Of a stretch of 64,000 nt of DNA, positions 40,479-47,981 are shown piece by piece. Within the stretch, counting starts at the first letter, position 1. Every line of letters begins with the position of its first letter. The notes below the pieces were generated by a model that was given only the letters and a program-made list of their open reading frames with translations, was not told the DNA's origin and did not search any database. The translations under genes and the position numbers were made by a program. The DNA is taken from NCBI RefSeq assembly GCF_014647895.1, contig NZ_BMQB01000003.1, forward strand, positions 62,001 to 126,000. Direction: 5' to 3'. This DNA is from Pilimelia anulata. Lineage in GTDB: Bacteria; Actinomycetota; Actinomycetes; Mycobacteriales; Micromonosporaceae.

Positions 40479-42056
40479 TTGGCACCACGGGGATTCGTCG
40501 TTCCGCCGGCGCGGGCGGCCGAGATGACGATGGCCGAGCAGATGGCGTACTGGCACGAGCGGGCGCGGGCGGTGTCCCGGCGGCGGGCGCTGCAACTCGG
40601 CGCCGCGGGCGCCGCGAGCCTGGCGGCCAGTCCGGTGCTGCTCGGCGGCACCACCGCGTGCGCGAGCGCGGGCGCCCGGATCACGCCGTTCGGCCGGCAC
40701 CTGGGCTACGGCGCCGACCCGGCGACGCAGATGCGGGTGACCTGGCAGGTGCCGCAGTCGGTCGACCGGCCGGTACTGCGGCTGGGGCTGAGCAAGCGCG
40801 ACCTGAGCGACCGGCACCCGGCGGTGCTGCGCAACCTGCAAACGATCTTCGACGACCACGCGGTGAACCAGTTCTACGGCCAGGCCGCGCTGGACGGCCT
40901 GCGCCCCGGCACCACCTACTACTACGCGGTCGGGCACGCGGGGCTGGACCCGGCGGACGGGCCGATCCACTCGTTCACCACCGCGCCGGCCGCCGGCGGG
41001 CCGCTGGCGCCGTTCACCTTCACCGCCGTCGGCGACCAGGGCGGCGGCGACGCGGGCGGGGCGATCACCCGCCGGGTGCTGCGCGAGGACCCGCGGTTCC
41101 ACCTGCTGATCGGCGACATCTCGTACGCCAACCGCGGCGGCAGCGGCACCCTCGCCGACGACTACGTGCCGACGATCTGGGACAAGTACCTGCGCACCAT
41201 CGAGCCGGTCGCCCGCCGGGTGCCGTGGCTGGTGACCACCGGCAACCACGACATGGAGGCGCGGCACTGGGACGCCGACGCGCACAACGGGTACGGCGGC
41301 TTCGCGTACCGGTTCCAACTGCCGGGCAACGGGCCGAGCGGCTGCCCGAGCGTGTACGCGGTGCGGTACGGCAACGTGGGCATCCTGGCGCTGGACTCCA
41401 ACGACGTGGCGTACGAGGTGAAGTCGAACCGCGGCTACTCGCGCGGCCGGCAGACGTCGTGGGCGGAGGAGCGGCTGGCCGCGTACCGGGCGGACCCGAC
41501 GATCGACTTCGTCGTCTGCTTCCTGCACTACTGCGCGTACTCGACGTCGACCAACCACGCCTCGGACGGCGGGGTGCGGCGCAAGTGGGGCCCGCTGTTC
41601 GACAAGTACCGCGTCGACCTGGTGCTCAACGGCCACAACCACCTGTACGAGCGCACCGACCCGATCCGGCACGGCCGGCCCACCCGCCCGGCCCCGGCCG
41701 GCGGCACGGTGGACCCGGCCACGGACGGGACGGTGTACGTCGTCGCGGGCGGGGGCGGCGGCGGCCTCTACAACTTCCCGAAGGGCGCGCCGGAGAGCTA
41801 CCTGGGCAGGGTCAAGGACGTGGACGAGGTCGGCACGTACCACTGGGGGCCCGGCCGGACGAAGATCCGGGAGAAGGTGGCCTGGTCCCGGGTCCGGTAC
41901 ACCGGCCACAGCTACGTGGCGATCGACGTGGTGCCGGCCCGGCCGGGCGGGCTGGCCACGATGACGATGCGGACCGTCACCGCCGCGGGCAAGGACGCCG
42001 GCACGGAGGTCGACCGGCTGACCCTGCGCCGGCGGGTGGCGCCGCGCCGGCCGTGA
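40479..42056 (+). CDS. Tat-exported purple acid phosphatase-type metallophosphoesterase
   Basis: A 525-residue secreted phosphohydrolase. A twin-arginine signal (SRRRALQLGAAGAASLAASP) is at residues 32-52. A fibronectin-III-like N-terminal domain (about 70-175) is followed by the metallophosphoesterase core. The five metal motifs are in order: AVGDQGGGD, LIGDISYAN, TGNHDME, LHYCAYS and LNGHNHLYERTDP, with the Tyr of DISYAN as the iron ligand of purple acid phosphatases. TTG 40479 has a good site (gagagaggg); ATG 40524 is an alternative which keeps the Tat signal. It ends 37 bases from the convergent trypsin gene. Confidence 0.87.
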   Translation: MAPRGFVVPPARAAEMTMAEQMAYWHERARAVSRRRALQLGAAGAASLAASPVLLGGTTACASAGARITPFGRHLGYGADPATQMRVTWQVPQSVDRPVLRLGLSKRDLSDRHPAVLRNLQTIFDDHAVNQFYGQAALDGLRPGTTYYYAVGHAGLDPADGPIHSFTTAPAAGGPLAPFTFTAVGDQGGGDAGGAITRRVLREDPRFHLLIGDISYANRGGSGTLADDYVPTIWDKYLRTIEPVARRVPWLVTTGNHDMEARHWDADAHNGYGGFAYRFQLPGNGPSGCPSVYAVRYGNVGILALDSNDVAYEVKSNRGYSRGRQTSWAEERLAAYRADPTIDFVVCFLHYCAYSTSTNHASDGGVRRKWGPLFDKYRVDLVLNGHNHLYERTDPIRHGRPTRPAPAGGTVDPATDGTVYVVAGGGGGGLYNFPKGAPESYLGRVKDVDEVGTYHWGPGRTKIREKVAWSRVRYTGHSYVAIDVVPARPGGLATMTMRTVTAAGKDAGTEVDRLTLRRRVAPRRP

Positions 42057-42093
42057 GCCGACGCGCCGCCACCCGCGGCCGCGCTGGTCCGGG

Positions 42094-42849
42094 CTACCGG
42101 CCCAGGCTGCTGATGCCGGTGGTGCTGCGGATCCAGTCGATGAACGCGGGCACGCTCATGTAGATCGAGGGCGAGGAGTTGACCGCGCACGCCCGCGGCG
42201 CGCCCCGGCTGGTGGCGCCGATCAGGTACCAGGTGCCGTCGATCTGGGTGATCTGCGGCCCGCCGGAGTCGCCGTGGCAGGCGCCCTGGTTGTTCGGGCT
42301 CTGCGTGCACAGCTCCTTGTCCCTGTCCGCCGGCTCGACGCCGCCGGGCAGGCGGGCGCAGTTGCTGGCGTCCACGACGCTGGTGTCCAGCTCCTTGAGC
42401 ACGTTCGACGGGCGGCTGCCGTCCGAGGTCGTCGAGCCCCAGCCCATGATCCGGGTACGGGTGCCGGGCGTCGGGTGCGACGGGGCGATGCGGATCGGGG
42501 CGGTGCGCGCCTCGCTGTTGAGTTCGAGCAGGGCGATGTCCTTGCCGCCCGGCCCGTTCACACTGCGCCGGATGCCGATCACTTCGCCGCCGGAGTTGGC
42601 GCTGTTGGTACCGAGCCGGACCTGGCGGGCGCTGCTGACGCAGTGCTTGGCGGTGACGAGCCACTTGGCGGCGATCAGCGTGGAGCCGCAGCCGCCGAGG
42701 TGGCCGGTGTACGGGTACTGCTCGGTGGAGACCTTGCCGCCGACGATGCGGTTGCGGTCGGGGTCGCCGTCGCTGGCCAGGGCCGGGGCGGCGGAGGCCA
42801 GGACGGTGGCCGCGGCGGCGGCCAGCAGGGCGGCGCGCTGGAGGAACAT
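42094..42849 (-). CDS. Secreted trypsin-like serine protease (S1)
   Basis: A 251-residue secreted chymotrypsin-fold protease. Signal peptide 1-26 (QRAALLAAAAATVLASAAPALA). A short propeptide ends at the activation site RNRIVGG (residues 32-38). The catalytic triad is His69 (TAKHC), Asp104 (KDIALLEL) and Ser195 (GDSGGP); Cys residues can form the usual disulfides. GTG-ATG tandem starts occur at 42852/42849 and ATG is used. Its 380-base upstream region is AT-rich, with a TTGACA hexamer on the minus strand at 42957-42962. Possible targets are external proteins; it resembles the S1 half of the M4-S1 fusion at 47982-50393. Confidence 0.93.
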   Translation of the reverse strand: MFLQRAALLAAAAATVLASAAPALASDGDPDRNRIVGGKVSTEQYPYTGHLGGCGSTLIAAKWLVTAKHCVSSARQVRLGTNSANSGGEVIGIRRSVNGPGGKDIALLELNSEARTAPIRIAPSHPTPGTRTRIMGWGSTTSDGSRPSNVLKELDTSVVDASNCARLPGGVEPADRDKELCTQSPNNQGACHGDSGGPQITQIDGTWYLIGATSRGAPRACAVNSSPSIYMSVPAFIDWIRSTTGISSLGR

Positions 42850-43229
42850 CACTCGGGCTCCCGGGGGACGAGGGTGGGCCGAGCACCGGCGTCGATCGAG
42901 GGGCGCCGATGGTCGAGGGGTCCCCCACGGTAAACCGCAGAATCGATGTGAATGAATGTCAAATAGATAAAGCTATGGCTGGCCACCGGGATGGAGCCGG
43001 GTGCTGTCCGTGCGCGAATTGCCGGCGCACCGGACAATTTTGCTCACCGAGAAGACTGGGCGGCCCGCGCGGGTGGGCCGCCCGGTACTCCCGCTCATAC
43101 GCCTGCCGAGTCCCCCGGTCGCCTGCTTCACCTCATGTGCGGTCCACTGTCGATACTGCCGCTGATCTGCGGACCGGGCGGCGGGTGCCGCCGTAGGATG
43201 TCGGCGGTCCCCACATCGCGGAGGTGCGC
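42850..43229. promoter_or_regulatory. Divergent promoter region, trypsin / acyl-CoA synthetase
   Basis: 380 bases with an AT-rich core around 42930-42985. A TTGACA hexamer on the minus strand (42957-42962) is a possible -35 element for the protease gene but no good -10 is at the right distance. No coding frame is credible. Confidence 0.45.
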
Positions 43230-44609
43230 GTGCTGCTGTCCCGGCTGGTCGCCGCGCCCGACGAGCGCCCCGACGCCGTCCGCCTCGGCCCCGACGCCGC
43301 CTCCGCCGCCGACCTGCTCGCCCGCGCCCGCGCCGTCGCCGGCCTGGTCGCCGGCGCCGGCCGGGTGGCCGTCGAGGCGACCCCGACGCTGGCCGCGCTG
43401 GCCGCCGTGGTCGGCACCGTGCTGGCCGGCGGCGCTGCCGTCCCGGTACCGCCGGACGCCGGCCCGGACGAGCGCGACCACATCCTCCGCGACTCGGCTG
43501 CCGACCTGCTGCTGACCGCGGCCGGGTCCAGCATGGACACCGCTGTGACGCCGACCGCGCCGATGCCGGCCGGCCGGTCCGACCGCGCGCTGCCGGCGCT
43601 GGACCCCGCGGGCGCGGCGCTGGTCCTGTACACCAGCGGCACGACCGGGCCGCCCAAGGGCGCGGTGCTGTCCCGCGGTGCGCTAGCCGCCTGCCTCGAC
43701 GGCCTCGCCGACGCCTGGGCCTGGACCCCCGACGACCTGCTCGTCCACGGCCTGCCGCTGTTCCACGTGCACGGCCTGGTGCTCGGCGCGCTCGGCCCGC
43801 TGCACGTCGGCAGCCGCCTGCACCACGTCGGCCGCCCCACGCCCGCGGCCTACGCCGCCGCCGGCGGGTCGCTGTACTTCGGGGTGCCGACCGTGTGGTC
43901 GCGGGTCGCCGCCGACCCGGCCGCCGCCGCGGCGCTGGCGCCGGCCCGGCTGCTGGTGTCGGGGAGCGCGGCGCTGCCGGTGCCGGTGCGCGAGCGGGTC
44001 GCGGCCGCGTCCGGGCACGCGCTGGTGCAGCGGTACGGCATGACCGAGACCCTGATCACGATCAGCGCCCGGGCCGACGACCCCGGCGACGCGACGACCG
44101 TCGGGCGGCCGCTGCCCGGCGTGGCGGCGCGGGTCGTCGACCCGGCCGGCGCGCCGGTGCCGGCGGACGGCGAGGCGATGGGGGAGCTGCACGTGCGCGG
44201 GGCGACGCTGTTCGACGGGTACCTCGGCCGCCCCGACTGCCGGACCCCGGACGGCTGGTTCGCGACCGGCGACATCGCCACCGTGGACCCCGGCGGGCGG
44301 TACCGGATCGTCGGGCGGGCGTCGGTCGACCTGATCAAGAGCGGCGGGTACCGGATCGGCGCCGGCGAGGTCGAGGACGCGCTGCGGCTGCACCCGGCCG
44401 TCCGGGAGGCGGCGGTGGTTGGCACGCCGCACCCGGACCTCGGGCAGCAGGTCACGGCGTACGTGGTCGCCGACCCGGTCAGCGCGGACGAACTGATCGC
44501 ATTCGTCGCCGACCGGCTCGCCCGGCACAAGCGGCCCCGCGAAGTGCGATTCGTGGCGGATCTGCCGCGGACGCCGCTGGGCAAGGTGCGCAAGTCCGCG
44601 CTGACCTGA
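43230..44609 (+). CDS. Acyl-CoA synthetase (AMP-forming, MatB-like)
   Basis: A 459-residue ANL superfamily ligase that activates a carboxylic acid by adenylation and joins it to CoA. Core motifs: A3 VLYTSGTTGPPKGAVLS, A5 QRYGMTET, A7 GWFATGDIA, A8 GRASVDLIKSGGYRIGAGEV and A10 PRTPLGKVRKSAL with its catalytic Lys. The short length (most acyl-CoA synthetases exceed 500) and the IKSGGYRIG segment fit malonyl-CoA synthetase-like members, but the acid cannot be told. GTG 43230 is chosen because ggagg sits five bases before it; GTG 43224 overlaps that site. Stand-alone gene. Confidence 0.85.
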   Translation: MLLSRLVAAPDERPDAVRLGPDAASAADLLARARAVAGLVAGAGRVAVEATPTLAALAAVVGTVLAGGAAVPVPPDAGPDERDHILRDSAADLLLTAAGSSMDTAVTPTAPMPAGRSDRALPALDPAGAALVLYTSGTTGPPKGAVLSRGALAACLDGLADAWAWTPDDLLVHGLPLFHVHGLVLGALGPLHVGSRLHHVGRPTPAAYAAAGGSLYFGVPTVWSRVAADPAAAAALAPARLLVSGSAALPVPVRERVAAASGHALVQRYGMTETLITISARADDPGDATTVGRPLPGVAARVVDPAGAPVPADGEAMGELHVRGATLFDGYLGRPDCRTPDGWFATGDIATVDPGGRYRIVGRASVDLIKSGGYRIGAGEVEDALRLHPAVREAAVVGTPHPDLGQQVTAYVVADPVSADELIAFVADRLARHKRPREVRFVADLPRTPLGKVRKSALT

Positions 44610-44691
44610 GGATCCGCCCGAAAAGAACCGCTTTGCGTGCTCATACTGGGGCAACGGCCGCGGCCGCCGGCCCCAGTACCGGGAGGCACCC

Positions 44692-46110
44692 ATGAGCATG
44701 CTCCAGACCACGATGGTCGACCAGGTCTGGGCCTGGTCCGACGACCCCGGCCACCCGAGCGCCAAGCGCACGCCGCTGCTGTGCGCCCGGCCCAACCTCG
44801 CGCTCGGGCCGATGCCCGTGGGCATCCGGGGCGCGATCCCGTCGCCGGCCGGCGACCAGCCGGGGTCCGCGGAGTTCCGGTACTGGAACCTCGCCGCCGC
44901 GCTGCGCCGCGCTGCCGACTTCTGGGGCGGCCTGCTGCCCGCCGGGGCCGGGTGGCGGCCCGAGGTGGGGCAGGCGCTGTGCGCGACGCTGGACCACGGC
45001 GACGACCTGAACGCGTACTACGACCGGGCCGGTCTGATGTTCTTCCACCACGCGGTCGGCGGGGTGATGGTGTACTCCGCGGAGAGCCCCGACGTGGTCT
45101 GCCACGAGGTCGGGCACGCGGTCCTCGACGTGCTCCAGCCGCAGCTCTGGTCGGTGGCCAGCACCGAGGGGGCGGCGTTCCACGAGGCGTTCGGGGACAT
45201 GAGCGCGATCCTGTGCGCGCTGCAACTCGAGTCCGTCCGGGCCGAGGTGATCGCCGAGACGCTCGGCGACCTGGCCAAGTCCAGCTCGCTGAGCCGGCTC
45301 GCCGAGCAGCTCGGCTGGGCGATCCGGCAGGCCCGGCCCGGCTCGGTCGACACCGACTGCCTGCGCAACGCCGCGAACAGCTTCTTCTACGCCGACCCGG
45401 TCACGCTGCCCTCGCGCGCCCCGGCCGGCCGGCTGAGCAGCGAGCCGCACTCGTTCTCCCGGGTCTTCACCGGCGCGTTCCTGCGCGCGCTCGCCTCGAT
45501 GTGGCGGCAGCAGGACACGCCGGACACCACGGCGCTCGGCCGGGTCGCCACCGAGCTGGGGCGGATGCTGGTGGTCGCGGTCACCGGCGCGCCGGTCGTC
45601 CCGGACTACTTCGCCCAGGTGGCCGCGCACCTGCTGGCGGCGGACGCCCAGCTCTTCGGCGGCCGGTACGCGCGGGCGCTGCGGATGGCGTTCGTCCAGT
45701 ACGGCGTGCTCGCCCCCGCCGCGGCGACCGGCCTGACCGCGGAGGCGCTGCACCGCGCGCCCGCCGGGATGGCGCCGGCCTCGGCCGCGGCGGCCGGGAC
45801 CGTGACGATCCGGGGCGAGGCGTACGGGTTGACCAGCGCGTTCGCCGCCCCGGCGCCGACGGCGCCGAGCCGCTTCGCGGTCGCCGGCGCCGCGCCGGAC
45901 GTCGGCGCGATCGCGCCCGGCGACGCCGCCCGGGTGGCGGAGTCGTTCGTCGAGGACCTGTTCCGGCGCGGGCGGGTCGCCGTGCCGGAGGAGCTGCGCG
46001 GGGACACCGCGCTGGCCACCGACGACCGGCTGCACACGCACGAGATCACGGCGGACGGCGACGGGCCGACGCTGCGCCGGCGCCTGTTCGACTGCGGGGA
46101 CCGGCCGTGA
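44692..46110 (+). CDS. Cytoplasmic thermolysin-like metalloprotease
   Basis: A 472-residue zinc metallopeptidase of the gluzincin type. The zinc site is His138-Glu-Val-Gly-His142 (VVCHEVGHAVLDVL) with third ligand Glu165 in FHEAFGDMSAIL, as in thermolysin-like M4 enzymes. There is no signal peptide and no M4 propeptide, so it appears cytosolic. The last 25 residues, THEITADGDGPTLRRRLF plus a short end, are closely repeated in the protein encoded next. ATG 44692 (or 44698) follows gggaggcacc. The stop overlaps the next gene's GTG. Substrate unknown; coupling suggests the small protein is inhibitor, chaperone or target. Confidence 0.8.
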   Translation: MSMLQTTMVDQVWAWSDDPGHPSAKRTPLLCARPNLALGPMPVGIRGAIPSPAGDQPGSAEFRYWNLAAALRRAADFWGGLLPAGAGWRPEVGQALCATLDHGDDLNAYYDRAGLMFFHHAVGGVMVYSAESPDVVCHEVGHAVLDVLQPQLWSVASTEGAAFHEAFGDMSAILCALQLESVRAEVIAETLGDLAKSSSLSRLAEQLGWAIRQARPGSVDTDCLRNAANSFFYADPVTLPSRAPAGRLSSEPHSFSRVFTGAFLRALASMWRQQDTPDTTALGRVATELGRMLVVAVTGAPVVPDYFAQVAAHLLAADAQLFGGRYARALRMAFVQYGVLAPAAATGLTAEALHRAPAGMAPASAAAAGTVTIRGEAYGLTSAFAAPAPTAPSRFAVAGAAPDVGAIAPGDAARVAESFVEDLFRRGRVAVPEELRGDTALATDDRLHTHEITADGDGPTLRRRLFDCGDRP

Positions 46111-46385
46111 CCGACCGGGACGCCGAGCGCGCGGACGGCGGTGGTGGTGCGGCGGACCCCGCGGCCGCCAGCGCGGGTAGCGGTGGGCCGGCGGGCGGCG
46201 CGGACGCGGCGGGGGATGCGGAGCGGGAGCGGCGGGCGGACGAGGAGCGGTTCATCGCCGACGCCATCGCCCGCGGCGAGGCCGTGCCCGAGGGCACGGA
46301 GCTGCCGCCCGGTGCCACCCACGAGATAATCACCGACGCCGACGGCCACCGATCACTGCGCCGCCGCCGTTTCACACTTCACTGA
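46107..46385 (+). CDS. Small protein mimicking the protease C-terminal tail
   Basis: A 92-residue charged protein with no known domain. GTG 46107 overlaps the protease stop (GTGA), giving tight translational coupling. Residues 1-40 are Ala/Gly/Asp-rich and probably disordered; a helix (ERRADEERFIADAIARGEAV) covers about 38-58. The C-terminus THEIITDADGHRSLRRRRFT aligns with the protease's tail THEITADGDGPTLRRRLF: same T-H-E-I, an acidic D-x-D-G-like stretch, then L-R-R-R-x-F. The frame ends seven codons after the last Arg. I know of no described family. Confidence 0.7.
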   Translation: MTDRDAERADGGGGAADPAAASAGSGGPAGGADAAGDAERERRADEERFIADAIARGEAVPEGTELPPGATHEIITDADGHRSLRRRRFTLH

Positions 46386-46597
46386 ATCGCGGTTCCCGCG
46401 CCCTTTCGCCCACCCGCGTCGGATTCCTCCCTGACGTTTGACAGTTGACTTTCCGGCGCGACTGGGAAGTCCGGATAGGGGCCTTCACACCTGCCGCGAC
46501 GTGCGGCATCCTGGCGAGCACGATTTCCGAGCCATTCGCATCCGTCAATGCGTGAGCGTCGCTCACCGGCATGGCACGGGACTCGAAGGAGGCTCGC

Positions 46598-47926
46598 ATG
46601 CCCCACGACGGTCTCCACCGCCGCGGGTTCCTCACCGGCATGGGTGCCCTGACCGGAACGGCTCTGGTCAGCCCCGCCCTGCTCGGTTCCCACCCGACCA
46701 CCCACTCACCCACCACCACCCCGGTCGCCGCCCACAGCGACCTCGACCGCATCGACCCCGGCCCGCAGGTCGTCGACCCCGGCACCGGTGCCGTCGACTG
46801 GGCCGCCGTCCGGTCCCAGTTCCGGCTGGCGCCGAACAAGGTGCACTTCTCCCTGTTCCTGCTCTCCTCCAACCCCACCCCGATCCGCGAGCGGATGGCG
46901 CAGGTGTCGGCGCAGTTCGACGCCGACCCGATGCGCGCGTACGACGGCGACGGCAACGCCGCCAGCGCGGTCGCCCGGTACCTGGGCGCACAGGGCGGCG
47001 AGACCGCCCTGTGCTGGAACACCACCACCGCGCACGGGCTGGTCTGGGGCAGCCTGAAGATCAAGGCCGACCAGGAGATCCTGGTCAGCGGGTACGACCA
47101 CTTCGTCCAGCACGGCTCGATCGACCTGCTGTGCCGGCGGACCGGCGCGAAGAAGCGGACCGTCAGCCTCTTCGCCGAGCCCGGCAAGGCCACCGCCGAC
47201 GAGATCGCCGGCAAGCTCAAGGCCGCCATCACCCCCAAGACCAGGGCGGTGGGTACGACCTGGGGCATGTCGAGCTGCGGCGTGCGGATGCCGCTCAAGG
47301 TCATGGCCCAGGTGATCGCCGAGGCGAACAAGGGCCGCGCCGAGCCGGACCGCTGCCTGCTGATCGTCGACGGCGTGCACGCCCTCGGCGCGGTCGACGA
47401 CGACCCGGCGGCGTCCGGCGTGGACGTGTTCCTCGCCGGCCTGCACAAGTGGCTGTTCGGACCGCGGGGTACCGGCGTGGTCTGGTACAAGGCCAGCGCG
47501 GTGCAGCACTTCTGGCCGCAGCACCACTCGTACGGCGGCGGCGACCTCAACCCGGGCGGCTTCCACGCGTACGAGGCGCGCTGGGCGCTGCCCACGACGA
47601 TCGCCTGGCACGACAACATCGGCCGGAAGAACATCGCCGGCCGGATCGCCGAGCTGTCGACCCGGCTCAAGGACGGGCTGGCCGGCATCCGCGGGATGCA
47701 GTTGCGCACCCCGCGGGACCCGGCGATGTCCGCGGGCATCAACTGCTTCGAGATCAGCGGGGTGAGCAATCAGACGATCGTCAGCCGGCTGCAATCGCAG
47801 GGGCTGCTGGCGTCGCACGCCACGTACTCGGTGCCGTACGCCCGGATCGGCACGGCGTGCATCAACACGCCCGAGGAGATCGACAAGGCGATCGCGGCCG
47901 TCCGGCAGATCGCCGGCGGCCGCTGA
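46598..47926 (+). CDS. Tat-exported class V aminotransferase-fold PLP enzyme
   Basis: A 442-residue PLP enzyme of the isopenicillin N epimerase/cysteine desulfurase-like class V group. The N-terminus has a twin-arginine signal (LHRRGFLTGMGALTGTALVS), so it is exported folded with cofactor. PLP-binding Lys284 is in FLAGLHKWLFGPRGTG and the Asp that holds the pyridine nitrogen is Asp258 (LIVDGVHALGA). HFSLFLLSSNPTPIRERMAQ and ASHATYSVPYARIGTACINT match the family's ends. ATG 46598 has an ideal gaaggagg site; an upstream ATG at 46571 is less likely. TTGACA (46438-46443) is a possible -35 hexamer upstream. It ends at a double hairpin. Confidence 0.85.
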   Translation: MPHDGLHRRGFLTGMGALTGTALVSPALLGSHPTTHSPTTTPVAAHSDLDRIDPGPQVVDPGTGAVDWAAVRSQFRLAPNKVHFSLFLLSSNPTPIRERMAQVSAQFDADPMRAYDGDGNAASAVARYLGAQGGETALCWNTTTAHGLVWGSLKIKADQEILVSGYDHFVQHGSIDLLCRRTGAKKRTVSLFAEPGKATADEIAGKLKAAITPKTRAVGTTWGMSSCGVRMPLKVMAQVIAEANKGRAEPDRCLLIVDGVHALGAVDDDPAASGVDVFLAGLHKWLFGPRGTGVVWYKASAVQHFWPQHHSYGGGDLNPGGFHAYEARWALPTTIAWHDNIGRKNIAGRIAELSTRLKDGLAGIRGMQLRTPRDPAMSAGINCFEISGVSNQTIVSRLQSQGLLASHATYSVPYARIGTACINTPEEIDKAIAAVRQIAGGR

Positions 47927-47928
47927 CC

Positions 47929-47975
47929 CACCCCGGCGCACGGGGGCGCCGGGGTGCACCCCGGCTCAGCCGGGG
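47929..47975. terminator. Double-hairpin terminator between convergent genes
   Basis: Two perfect stems lie side by side: 11-bp arms 47929-47939 / 47946-47956 with a 6-base loop, and 8-bp arms 47959-47966 / 47968-47975 with one centre base, between the convergent stops at 47926 and 47982. Confidence 0.75.
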
Positions 47976-47981
47976 GGTCGG

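Noticed and set aside
40335..41909. Long minus-strand open frame extending the SdrD-type gene across the phosphatase gene
   Set aside because: It is antisense to a clear purple acid phosphatase and lacks domains; long empty frames are expected opposite high-G+C genes.
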